From positions 1-16,144 of the forward strand of contig CAZTFV010000026.1 in assembly GCA_964613075.1 (NCBI GenBank): a DNA stretch of 16,144 nt, read 5' to 3'. The position numbers and the translations under genes are program-made. Of the stretch, positions 1-6,006 are shown in pieces. Source of the DNA: CAYWEP01 sp964613075 (lineage in GTDB: Bacteria; Patescibacteriota; Microgenomatia; Levybacterales; UBA12049). The notes below the pieces were generated by a model, which was not told the origin of the DNA, searched no databases, and saw only the letters and a list, made by a program, of their open reading frames with translations. The first letter of the stretch is position 1. Every line of letters begins with the position of its first letter.

Positions 1-1028
1 GCCTGTATTAGCTTGTCTTCAGAAATGTCACTGTCTTCAGTAATATGCGTATATCTAAGTAAATAATATCGAACAACATCAACTCCATATTTTTCCACCC
101 AGTCTGTTGGTCTTACTACATTTCCCAATGATTTGCTTATTTTTTGTCCATTAAGATTTAAGAATCCATTTACCAGGATTGTTTTAGGTAGTTCTATTTC
201 TGCAGATTTCAGTATTGCAGGCCAGAGTAAAGAGTGCCATCTTAAATTATCCTTACCTAATATATGAATATCAGCTGGCCAAAATTTTTTGAATAAGTTT
301 TTATTATCAAGGAGTCCTACGCCAGTTAAATAATTAGTCAAAGCGTCAAACCATACATACATAACTTGTTCTGTTTCACCAGGAATAGATACTCCCCAAG
401 TAAAATTGGAACGAGAAATTGGTATATCTTCTATATTTTTTGCAAACTCCAGCATCTCATTTGCACGATGCTTAGGAAAAATAAAATTAGGATTACTTTT
501 AATATGATTAATGAGAAAATCTTTGTATTTAGTCCATCTAAAAAAATAGTTTTGCTCCGTAACTTTTTTAACCTCCAGATTAGGGTGGAACTGACATTTT
601 CCATTTACCAAATCCTCTTCTTTGTAATAAGCCTCACATCCTTCACAATAAAGACCTGAGTATTCCCCCAAATATATATCTCCTGACCTTTTGACTCGTT
701 CCCAAATTTCTTGCGCCACCTTAGTATGGTCAGAATCAGTAGTTCGTATGAATCTGTTGTAGGAGATATTTAGAGCATCCTGTTGTTTTTGATCGGAGTC
801 TGAGATTTTTTTTACTAATTCTTTTGGTGATATCCCTTCTTTTTGCGCCGCCTTCTCTGCCTTTTGTCCATATTCATCTGTCCCTGTAAGAAAGAATACG
901 TTTTCTTCACCAAGGATACCTCTGTAATAGCGGGCTAGAACATCTGCAGCAATCTTTTGGAAAGCGTGCCCAATGTGAATTGTATCATTTACGTAATCAA
1001 TTGCAGTTGTTATATAAAACTTCGACAT
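1..1028 (-). CDS. metG: Methionyl-tRNA synthetase, N-terminal 342 codons (3' end beyond left edge)
   Basis: This class I aminoacyl-tRNA synthetase charges tRNA-Met with methionine in the cytoplasm. Reading the minus strand from ATG at 1026-1028 gives one open frame to the window edge, starting MSKFYITTAIDYVNDTIHIG. The class I signature HIGH lies near residues 18-21. A zinc-knuckle insertion with the pattern CEGCE...GKCQFH follows near residues 130-150. The second signature, KISKS, lies in the context LNLNGQKISKSLGN near residue 300. The methionine-pocket style motif MYVWFDALTNYLTG is also present. The anticodon-binding C-terminal part is outside the window. No Shine-Dalgarno is visible before the ATG; TATTGT about 4 bases upstream could be a weak -10. 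The upstream region is an unusual heptamer-like inverted repeat. Base composition is more AT-rich than in the plus-strand genes. The identification is secure from the two signatures. Confidence 0.96.
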   Translation of the reverse strand, partial: MSKFYITTAIDYVNDTIHIGHAFQKIAADVLARYYRGILGEENVFFLTGTDEYGQKAEKAAQKEGISPKELVKKISDSDQKQQDALNISYNRFIRTTDSDHTKVAQEIWERVKRSGDIYLGEYSGLYCEGCEAYYKEEDLVNGKCQFHPNLEVKKVTEQNYFFRWTKYKDFLINHIKSNPNFIFPKHRANEMLEFAKNIEDIPISRSNFTWGVSIPGETEQVMYVWFDALTNYLTGVGLLDNKNLFKKFWPADIHILGKDNLRWHSLLWPAILKSAEIELPKTILVNGFLNLNGQKISKSLGNVVRPTDWVEKYGVDVVRYYLLRYTHITEDSDISEDKLIQ

Positions 1029-1043
1029 ACTTACAATATTTTG

Positions 1044-1160
1044 ACGGTAGATAGTAGAAGATAGAAAATGGTAGTCGAGGATAGAAAATCGAAAATAGAA
1101 ATCAATCATCTACCTTCTATCTTCCAAACCTACCTTCTATTTTCTATCATCTATCGTCTT
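1044..1160. repeat. Degenerate heptamer-type repeat with inverted partner array
   Basis: Positions 1044-1104 are built of variants of GATAGAAA/ATGGTAG (for example ATAGAAA, ATCGAAA, ATAGAAA in 7-base phase). Positions 1107-1160 carry the reverse-complement type (CTACCTTCTATCTTCC, then CTACCTTCTATTTTCTATC). The outer ends GACGGTAGAT and ATCTATCGTC are near-perfect inverted copies, so the block can fold into a long imperfect hairpin. It separates metG from the small membrane protein gene, both on the minus strand. No coding potential is visible. Similar 7-base phased blocks occur elsewhere in the window with different unit sequences. Confidence 0.7.
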
Positions 1161-1204
1161 TATTTTACAAGCTAGATTGTAACAGACAGCAGCTTCAGGC
1201 ACAA

Positions 1205-1231
1205 GCCACGTTCAGTTGACATGAACGTGGC
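1205..1231. repeat. Small perfect hairpin, GCCACGTTCA / TGAACGTGGC
   Basis: A 10-bp perfect stem (1205-1214 with 1222-1231) encloses the 7-base loop GTTGACA. It begins 4 bases beyond the stop codon of the minus-strand membrane protein. No T-run follows on either strand, so it is not a typical intrinsic terminator. The core ACGTTCAGTT..CATGAACGT is the reverse complement of the hairpin core at 14978-15003 with small changes, which suggests a dispersed repeat rather than a chance palindrome. Confidence 0.7.
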
Positions 1232-1234
1232 AAG

Positions 1235-1573
1235 CTACGGTTGGCGTTGGCGGGAGAAGAGTAGGCCAAGCGTTATGAAAAGGCCGATAAGGATAATGAG
1301 AAAGAATGGATGGGTTAGGTGGTTAATGCGAAGGAGAAGATAGGCAAGCGTGAAGAATGCAAGGAGGAAGCCACGCATTTTGTTATTTGAGAGATAGGTT
1401 GTGGCAGAGAAGATAAATACAGTGGTTAGAAAAAGAAAGAGTAATATACTTGGTATTTGAAGGTCTAAGAGAATAAGTGGTTGAGATGGAGAGATTATGA
1501 TAACAAGATATATCAAAGCGGCAAGTGAGACAAGAGAAAGAGGAATAAATTTAAGCGACCGTTTTCTTCGCAT
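1235..1573 (-). CDS. Small four-helix membrane protein, function unknown
   Basis: This 112-residue protein starts MRRKRSLKFIPLSLVSL, with four basic residues among the first eight (R2, R3, K4, R5). That fits a cytoplasmic N-terminus. Four hydrophobic stretches follow, at about residues 9-28, 38-57, 68-84 and 88-108, with a short polar loop SNNKMRG after the second. The run LLLRINHLTHPFFLIIL resembles, from memory, small conserved membrane proteins of Microgenomates, but I cannot name a family. The gene diverges from hrcA, with 100 bases between the two start codons. No Shine-Dalgarno is seen; an extended -10 (TGATACACT on the minus strand) lies 11 bases before the ATG. The stop TAG is at 1235-1237, directly before a hairpin. 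It is probably a real gene, because helix pattern, basic N-terminus and promoter agree. The function is not known. Confidence 0.7.
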   Translation of the reverse strand: MRRKRSLKFIPLSLVSLAALIYLVIIISPSQPLILLDLQIPSILLFLFLTTVFIFSATTYLSNNKMRGFLLAFFTLAYLLLRINHLTHPFFLIILIGLFITLGLLFSRQRQP

Positions 1574-1584
1574 ACGCTATGAAT

Positions 1585-1614
1585 AGTGTATCAGAAGAGA
1601 TTTATATTTGAGAA
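1585..1614 (-). promoter_or_regulatory. Putative promoter of the minus-strand membrane protein gene
   Basis: On the minus strand, TTCTCA (1609-1614) is followed after 18 bases by TACACT (1585-1590). The -10 is preceded by TGA, giving an extended -10 TGNTANNNT. The -10 ends 11 bases before the ATG, so the leader would be only a few bases long. The -35 match is weak, and the call rests on the extended -10 and position. Confidence 0.4.
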
Positions 1615-1631
1615 AATTTTCAAACTAAGAC

Positions 1632-1661
1632 TTGACATCCCTCTGGCAGTCGTGGTAGGAT
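1632..1661 (+). promoter_or_regulatory. hrcA operon promoter
   Basis: A perfect -35 TTGACA (1632-1637), an 18-base spacer and TAGGAT (1656-1661) precede hrcA. TGG stands directly before the -10, making it an extended -10. The hrcA ATG is 12 bases beyond the -10, implying a leader of about five or six bases and no room for a Shine-Dalgarno. The promoter overlaps the CIRCE-like inverted repeat, as expected for repression by HrcA. Confidence 0.65.
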
Positions 1662-1669
1662 ACTGCTAA
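1643..1669. promoter_or_regulatory. CIRCE-like HrcA operator (variant)
   Basis: The classical CIRCE operator is TTAGCACTC-N9-GAGTGCTAA. Here CTGGCAGTC (1643-1651), nine bases, and TACTGCTAA (1661-1669) keep the 9-9-9 layout. The core is an inverted repeat TnGCAGT...ACTGCnA. It sits directly before hrcA and overlaps the -10. The arms read CAGT where the consensus has CACT, so this is either a lineage variant matched to this HrcA or a partial resemblance. Position and symmetry favour a true operator. Confidence 0.6.
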
Positions 1670-1673
1670 TTAT

Positions 1674-2405
1674 ATGCAGAATCTAACACAGCGACAAATC
1701 GAAATCCTCAGAGCGATTATTGAAGAATATATCGAGACTGCAGAGGCGGTGGGTTCTGAGACTTTGGAGAAAAAGCACAATCTTTCCTCATCTCCGGCGA
1801 CGATCCGCAATGAAATGGTACGACTTTCAGAGCTTGGGTATATAAGAAAACTCCATTCCTCAGCAGGGCGCGTTCCGACCCCAATTGGTATGAAATTCTA
1901 CGTCAAGCAGCTGATGAAAGAAAAAGAGCTGTCTGTCGTTGAGGAAGTGGCTTTGAAAGAAAAAGTATGGGATTACCGGGATAAGACGCAGCGGTTTTTA
2001 CGCGAAGCAGTACGGCTTTTGGCAGAAAGAACGCATGCTTTGGCTATTGCGACAACCAACAAGGGAGATTTTTATTGCGCAGGGTACGCCAATATTTTGG
2101 ATATGCCTGAGTTTTATGATATTGATGTGACAAAGACACTTTTGGGTGCAATTGATGAGTACGATTGCTTTCAGAGCATTTTTGAAAGCACTGAAGATGA
2201 TGAGGATATTCATGTCCTGATCGGGGATGAGTTGGGATCACGGATGCGTGGACAGTACGGATTTGTCTTTACCCATTACCAGACGCCGGCGCAGCTATCC
2301 GGTGAGATCGGCGTGATCGGGCCGGTAAGACTTAATTATACGGCTGTTGTTCCGACAGTTAGGTATTTTGGTGATTTGATTGAAACAGTGGCGAGAGGAT
2401 GGTAA
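1674..2405 (+). CDS. hrcA: Heat-inducible transcription repressor HrcA, short form
   Basis: HrcA is a dimeric repressor that binds CIRCE operators and is kept active by GroEL in well-studied bacteria. Residues 1-80 form the winged helix: MQNLTQRQIEILRAIIEEYI, then SSSPATIRNEMVRLSELGYI, then the wing SSAGRVPTPIGMKFYV, all typical of HrcA. The C-terminal conserved segment IGVIGPVRLNYTAVVPTVRY is present near residues 210-230. The protein is 243 residues, against about 340 in Bacillus or Thermotoga HrcA. The missing part corresponds to the middle of the protein, mainly the inserted dimerizing domain. It is first in the hrcA-grpE-dnaK operon and probably autoregulated through the operator overlapping its promoter. 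The start follows the -10 by only 12 bases and lacks a Shine-Dalgarno. No groES/groEL is in the window. Confidence 0.95.
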   Translation: MQNLTQRQIEILRAIIEEYIETAEAVGSETLEKKHNLSSSPATIRNEMVRLSELGYIRKLHSSAGRVPTPIGMKFYVKQLMKEKELSVVEEVALKEKVWDYRDKTQRFLREAVRLLAERTHALAIATTNKGDFYCAGYANILDMPEFYDIDVTKTLLGAIDEYDCFQSIFESTEDDEDIHVLIGDELGSRMRGQYGFVFTHYQTPAQLSGEIGVIGPVRLNYTAVVPTVRYFGDLIETVARGW

Positions 2406-2408
2406 TAA

Positions 2409-2443
2409 AGAATTTAGAGTTTAGAATTGTGAATTAAGAATAA
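2409..2443. repeat. Heptamer-phased repeat between hrcA and grpE
   Basis: Five 7-base units, AGAATTT, AGAGTTT, AGAATTG, TGAATTA and AGAATAA, fill almost the whole gap between the hrcA stop and the grpE start. There is no Shine-Dalgarno between them and the grpE ATG. The unit differs from those flanking dnaK, but the phase and position are the same. Confidence 0.65.
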
Positions 2444-2444
2444 A

Positions 2445-2978
2445 ATGATGGATAAGAATGGAAAAAAGGAAGAGGCAATAGAAAAGGAGGTAGGGGAGTC
2501 AAAAGAGACGAAAGAGCCGAAGGAGACAAAGGAGATAGGGAGTGAGCGTGAAGAGTGGAAAGAGAAAGCGAAGGAGTGGGAGGAAAAGTACAAGCGGGCG
2601 CTTGCAGATTACCATAATCTGGTAAAGCGGATGCAGGATGAGAAGGCAGATTTGGGGCATTTTGCGAATAAAGAGTTGCTGTTGAGATTGCTTCCGGTTC
2701 TTGATACACTGATTCTTGCAAGGCAGCATTCGCAAGATCAGACTTTGGCGGTAACGACACAGCAGTTTTTAGATGTTCTGAGAGACGAAGGTGTAGAGAA
2801 AATAAAAACAAAAAATCAGGACTTTGATCCGCACCTGATGGAAGCGATTGATACATTAGATGCTTCGACAGGCTCAGGACAAGAAGGGAAAGTTGTTGAG
2901 GAGGTGCGCGCCGGGTATACATTACATGATAGACTGTTGCGACCGGCACAGGTGAGGGTAGGGAAGAAGAAGTCCTAA
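2445..2978 (+). CDS. grpE: Nucleotide exchange factor GrpE
   Basis: GrpE releases ADP from DnaK and so drives the DnaK chaperone cycle in the cytoplasm. The 177-residue protein begins with a Lys/Glu-rich N-terminal segment (about 1-45). A predicted coiled coil follows, WEEKYKRALADYHNLVKRMQ, which is typical of GrpE. The C-terminal beta domain has FDPHLMEAID and VVEEVRAGYTLHDRLLRPAQV. Residues 141-147 (STGSGQE) sit in the variable loop between these two motifs. They are encoded by a palindromic repeat-like sequence at 2863-2883, probably an in-frame insertion. Two adjacent ATGs (2445, 2448) could both serve as start; no Shine-Dalgarno is present. The last codons and stop lie inside the heptamer repeat that fills the gap to dnaK. 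Expression is presumably shared with hrcA. Confidence 0.95.
   Translation: MMDKNGKKEEAIEKEVGESKETKEPKETKEIGSEREEWKEKAKEWEEKYKRALADYHNLVKRMQDEKADLGHFANKELLLRLLPVLDTLILARQHSQDQTLAVTTQQFLDVLRDEGVEKIKTKNQDFDPHLMEAIDTLDASTGSGQEGKVVEEVRAGYTLHDRLLRPAQVRVGKKKS
2863..2883. repeat. Dispersed palindromic repeat captured in frame within grpE
   Basis: The 21 bases contain CTTCGACAGGCTCAGG followed by ACAAG. From memory this is a very common intergenic repeat type in several bacterial groups, including CPR and Chloroflexi genomes. It encodes STGSGQ in a loop of GrpE where the family varies in length. The partial dyad TTCGACagg..CTCAGG is weak by itself. The call rests on resemblance to the known repeat type and on its unusual GC content relative to flanking codons. 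Confidence 0.45.
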
Positions 2979-3046
2979 GTCCTAAGTTATAAGTTATAAG
3001 TAAAAACAAAATTGACTTAGGACTTAAGACTTATAACTTGTGACTT
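2970..3046. repeat. Paired inverted heptamer arrays between grpE and dnaK
   Basis: The left array (2970-3001) reads AAGTCCT, AAGTCCT, AAGTTAT, AAGTTAT, AAGT. The right array (3015-3046) reads ACTTAGG, ACTTAAG, ACTTATA, ACTTGTG, ACTT, which is the reverse-complement type. The arms can form a long hairpin around AAAAACAAAATTG. The left array includes the last codons and the stop of grpE. The dnaK Shine-Dalgarno follows the right array directly, so the hairpin could influence processing or translation of dnaK. Confidence 0.85.
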
Positions 3047-3051
3047 TCCTG

Positions 3052-3056
3052 AAGGG
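3052..3056 (+). promoter_or_regulatory. dnaK ribosome binding site
   Basis: AAGGG lies 8 bases before the dnaK ATG at 3065. It is one of the few clear Shine-Dalgarno sequences in the window and supports the start. It can also pair in a small local stem, TTTCC-TGAA-GGGAAA (3046-3058). Confidence 0.7.
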
Positions 3057-3064
3057 AAATAATT

Positions 3065-4972
3065 ATGGCTAAAATTATCGGTATTGACTTAGGGACGACA
3101 AATTCAGCCATGGCGGTGATGGAAGGTGGAGCGCCGAAGGTGATCCATTCTGCCGAGGGCCGCAACGTTATTCCGTCGGTTGTGGATCCGATTTCACATA
3201 TTGTGGGCGATGTGGCAAAACGCCAGATGGTTTTAAAACCCAAGCGCACCGTTTACTCGGTGAAGCGTTTGATGGGCAAGAAATTCCATGATAAAACCGT
3301 CCAGGAAGATCTTAAGTGGCTTCCGTACACTGTCAAAGCCGGGCGTGATGACATGGCGATTGTTGAGGTAGAGGGAAAGACCTTCACTCCACAAGAAATA
3401 TCAGCGATGATTCTGCAAAAAATAAAAACCGATGCTGAAGCGTACCTCGGACAGAAAGTCACAGAAGCGGTAATTACAGTCCCCGCGTATTTTGATGATA
3501 GTCAAAGGCAGGCGACCAAGCAGGCCGGAGAAATTGCCGGATTTGATGTCAAGCGAATCATAAACGAGCCAACAGCCGCTGCTTTGGCCTACGGCCTAGA
3601 CAAGAAAAATGCCCATACCATTGCTGTCTATGATTTAGGAGGCGGTACATTTGATATTTCAATATTGGAGCTAGGGGAGGGAGTCTATGAAGTAAAGTCC
3701 ACAAATGGCGATACGCATTTGGGTGGGGATAATTTTGATCAGGTGATCATAGACTACATTGCTTCGGAGTTCAAAAAAGAATATAATGTCGATCTTCGCA
3801 AAGATCCGCAAGCACTCCAGCGCTTGAGAGAATCGGCAGAAAAAGCAAAAATCGAGCTTTCCTCCACACAGGAAGCACAAATCAACCAGCCGTTTATCAC
3901 GCAAGGTAAAGACGGTCCCTTGCATCTGACAATGACCTTGACCCGTGCCAAGCTTGAGCAACTTGTGGATGAACTTATTCAAAAAACATTAAAGCCAGTT
4001 GAGCAAGCTATAAAAGATGCAGGCATTAAAGCATCAGATGTCAATGAAGTTGTTTTAGTTGGTGGCATGACACGCATGCCAAAGATCGTTGAGACTGTCA
4101 CTAAATTCTTTGGCAAAGAGCCCAATAAATCGGTGAATCCTGATGAAGTTGTCGCAGTCGGAGCGGCAATACAAGGCGGCGTTCTGGGTGGAGAGGTAAA
4201 AGACGTATTACTCCTGGACGTGACGCCATTAACGCTTGGTCTTGAAACGCTCGGTAGCGTCTCAACGCCACTAATTCAGCGCAACACAACAATCCCGACA
4301 GCAAAATCACAGGTTTTCTCAACAGCGGCTGATAATCAGACGCAGGTTGAGATTAATGTCTTGCAAGGCGAGCGGCCGATGGCAACTGACAATAAATCGC
4401 TCGGTAGATTTATTCTGGATGGTATCCCGCCTGCGCCTAGGGGTATGCCGCAAGTTGAAGTAACCTTTGATATCGATGCGAACGGTATCTTGCATGTAAA
4501 GGCGCAGGATAAAGCGACCGGAAAAGAGCAAAGTATTAAGATTACCGGCTCAACAGGGCTTACAAAAGAAGAAGTCGAGAAAATGACCAAGGATGCTGAG
4601 TTGCATGCTCAGGAAGACCAGGAGAAGAAAGAAAAAATTGAGGCACGCAATCACGCCGATGCACTGATCTTTACGGCAGAAAAAGCACTCAAAGATGCAG
4701 GGGACAAAGTACCTGCAGAGGTAAAAACAGAAGTTGAAGAAAAAATAAAAGCATTGAAAGATATTCTTGATTCTGGTGCTAAAGAAGATTTGGAGGCAAA
4801 GAGCAAAGAATTATCAGAGTCGTTGCAAAAAATCGGCCAGGCTGCGTATCAACAGGGACAACAAGCGCAAACGCAAGAAGAGATTGAGACGGAAGAAAAA
4901 GAAGGAAAGTCAGAGGGGAAAGAGCAGAAAAAAGACAAGAACGAACCGGTTGAGGGGGAAGTCGTTGAGTAA
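3065..4972 (+). CDS. dnaK: Molecular chaperone DnaK (Hsp70)
   Basis: DnaK binds exposed hydrophobic segments of client proteins in an ATP-driven cycle with DnaJ and GrpE. The 635-residue length is normal. The ATPase domain starts MAKIIGIDLGTTNSAMAV, with the first phosphate loop DLGTTNS at residues 8-14. The second, DLGGGTFD, starts at residue 190, and VVLVGGMTRMPKI comes near residue 330. The linker DVLLLDVTPLTLGLETLG leads into the substrate-binding beta domain, then the helical lid. The tail is rich in Glu/Lys/Gln and ends GEVVE rather than the EEVK seen in many bacteria. It follows grpE after 86 bases filled by inverted heptamer arrays and has a clear Shine-Dalgarno. A heptamer array and a strong terminator follow, so this is the last gene of the hrcA-grpE-dnaK operon. 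Confidence 0.98.
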   Translation: MAKIIGIDLGTTNSAMAVMEGGAPKVIHSAEGRNVIPSVVDPISHIVGDVAKRQMVLKPKRTVYSVKRLMGKKFHDKTVQEDLKWLPYTVKAGRDDMAIVEVEGKTFTPQEISAMILQKIKTDAEAYLGQKVTEAVITVPAYFDDSQRQATKQAGEIAGFDVKRIINEPTAAALAYGLDKKNAHTIAVYDLGGGTFDISILELGEGVYEVKSTNGDTHLGGDNFDQVIIDYIASEFKKEYNVDLRKDPQALQRLRESAEKAKIELSSTQEAQINQPFITQGKDGPLHLTMTLTRAKLEQLVDELIQKTLKPVEQAIKDAGIKASDVNEVVLVGGMTRMPKIVETVTKFFGKEPNKSVNPDEVVAVGAAIQGGVLGGEVKDVLLLDVTPLTLGLETLGSVSTPLIQRNTTIPTAKSQVFSTAADNQTQVEINVLQGERPMATDNKSLGRFILDGIPPAPRGMPQVEVTFDIDANGILHVKAQDKATGKEQSIKITGSTGLTKEEVEKMTKDAELHAQEDQEKKEKIEARNHADALIFTAEKALKDAGDKVPAEVKTEVEEKIKALKDILDSGAKEDLEAKSKELSESLQKIGQAAYQQGQQAQTQEEIETEEKEGKSEGKEQKKDKNEPVEGEVVE

Positions 4973-5007
4973 AAGTTATAAGTTATAAGTCCTAAGTTAT
5001 AAGTTAA
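4973..5007. repeat. Heptamer tandem repeat after dnaK
   Basis: Five consecutive 7-base units start directly after the dnaK stop: AAGTTAT, AAGTTAT, AAGTCCT, AAGTTAT, AAGTTAA. The unit is the same as in the left array at 2970-3001, so dnaK is bracketed by copies of one repeat family. The last unit runs into the left arm of the terminator. Confidence 0.85.
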
Positions 5008-5029
5008 CCTCGGATTGTCCGAGGTTTTT
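5006..5029 (+). terminator. Intrinsic terminator of the hrcA-grpE-dnaK operon
   Basis: AACCTCGGA (5006-5014) pairs perfectly with TCCGAGGTT (5018-5026) around a TTG loop. A T-run (5025-5029) ends it. This is the best intrinsic terminator in the window. It lies 33 bases after the dnaK stop and ends 15 bases before dnaJ, so dnaJ needs its own promoter or read-through. Confidence 0.85.
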
Positions 5030-5037
5030 GCTAAAAT
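5029..5037 (+). promoter_or_regulatory. Extended -10 for dnaJ (possible leaderless start)
   Basis: TGCTAAAAT (TGN plus TAAAAT) lies directly after the terminator T-run. The -10 ends 7 bases before the dnaJ ATG at 5045, so transcription would begin at or next to the start codon. No good -35 is visible; its place would fall in the terminator stem. Confidence 0.45.
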
Positions 5038-5044
5038 ACGAATT

Positions 5045-5959
5045 ATGGCTACAAATACTGATTATTATTCAATCCTTGGAATTAGTAAGACTGCGACGGC
5101 TGATGAGATAAAGAAAGCTTACCGGAAATTGGCGCTTCAGTACCATCCGGATCGAAATAGAACAAAAGAGGCTGAGCAGAAGTTTAAAGAAGTGACAAAA
5201 GCCTATGAGGTTTTGGGGGATCCGCAAAAGCGGCAGACTTATGACCAATTTGGTGCTGCTGCATTTGAGCAGGGTGCAGGGCAGGGGCCATTCGACGGAC
5301 CCTTTGGTGGGTTTGGAGGGCCCTTCGGCGGTGCTCAGGGTGAACAGCAATCAGGCCGCTACGGTCCATTTACCTATACCTACTCAACTGGCGGTAATGC
5401 TGATTTTGGTGGATTCTCAGACCCTTTTGAAATCTTTGAGCAATTCTTCGGCGGCGGGTCGCCATTTGGCGCTCGCCAAAGGCGTTCAATTTACTCGCTT
5501 ACAATTTCATTTGATGAGGCTGTTCATGGTACGGAAAAAACAGTGACGATTGAAGGAAAAAGTCAGAAGATAAAAATTCCTGCAGGCGTTGATAGCGGAT
5601 CGCGGATACGCTTCGGAGAGTATGATGTGCTTATCACTGTTTCACCCTCGCAAAAATTTCACAGAGAGGGAGCGGATATTATTATTGAACAACCGATTTC
5701 TTTTTCACAAGCGGCTTTGGGAACAGAGATAAGCGTTGAAACAATTCATGGCCCGGTGACGCTTCGAATTCCCTCCGGAACGCAACCTGAAACGCTTTTT
5801 CGGCTCAGAGGGAAAGGCGTGCCACGAGTTCGGGGCGGAGGCAATGGCGATCAGTACGTGAGGATGAAAATACAGGTGCCAAAGACATTGACCAAGCGGC
5901 AAAAAGAACTCCTTGAAGAGTTTGAGACAGAGAGTAAGGCGAAGAAGAGCTGGTTCTAA
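5045..5959 (+). CDS. dnaJ: DnaJ-family co-chaperone without zinc fingers (type II, CbpA-like)
   Basis: This J-domain protein delivers clients to DnaK and stimulates its ATPase. From the ATG at 5045 it has 304 residues. The J domain (about 6-70) contains the essential HPD at 34-36 in LALQYHPDRN. A Gly/Phe-rich region follows (about 80-150), ending SDPFEIFEQFFGGGSPFG. Then come two beta-sandwich client-binding domains and a C-terminal helix. There are no cysteines, so the four CxxCxGxG zinc repeats of classical DnaJ are absent and this is a type II (DnaJB/CbpA-like) protein. The frame is open upstream to a TTG at 5015, but that codon lies in the loop of the terminator, so the ATG is preferred. 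It follows the dnaK operon terminator and probably has its own promoter. No other J protein is in the window, so it is probably the partner of the adjacent DnaK. Confidence 0.95.
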   Translation: MATNTDYYSILGISKTATADEIKKAYRKLALQYHPDRNRTKEAEQKFKEVTKAYEVLGDPQKRQTYDQFGAAAFEQGAGQGPFDGPFGGFGGPFGGAQGEQQSGRYGPFTYTYSTGGNADFGGFSDPFEIFEQFFGGGSPFGARQRRSIYSLTISFDEAVHGTEKTVTIEGKSQKIKIPAGVDSGSRIRFGEYDVLITVSPSQKFHREGADIIIEQPISFSQAALGTEISVETIHGPVTLRIPSGTQPETLFRLRGKGVPRVRGGGNGDQYVRMKIQVPKTLTKRQKELLEEFETESKAKKSWF

Positions 5960-5971
5960 GCCTCATAAATA

Positions 5972-6000
5972 TTGTCTTTCCCACCCCCATATGCTAGTGT
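5972..6000 (+). promoter_or_regulatory. Putative promoter of the pilin/VirB6-like genes
   Basis: TTGTCT (5972-5977), a 17-base spacer and TAGTGT (5995-6000) precede the pilin gene. TGC stands directly before the -10, making an extended -10. The ATG at 6007 is only 6 bases further on, which would give a leaderless mRNA. The -10 hexamer match is modest. Confidence 0.4.
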
Positions 6001-6006
6001 TAAGAT

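Noticed and set aside
366..659. 97-codon plus-strand open frame inside metG
   Set aside because: The minus strand carries the continuous methionyl-tRNA synthetase frame with HIGH and KISKS motifs, so this is a shadow.
2434..3009. 191-codon open frame antisense to grpE
   Set aside because: It mirrors grpE exactly. Its Leu/Pro/Ser-rich product follows from the Lys/Glu codons on the other strand. The plus-strand protein has clear GrpE motifs.
2970..3046. Repeat arrays considered as a CRISPR
   Set aside because: Units are 7 bases in direct tandem without spacers of CRISPR length, and no cas gene is present.
5015..5044. Upstream TTG start giving dnaJ ten extra residues
   Set aside because: The TTG lies in the terminator loop, the extra residues precede the normal DnaJ N-terminus, and an extended -10 sits between it and the ATG at 5045.
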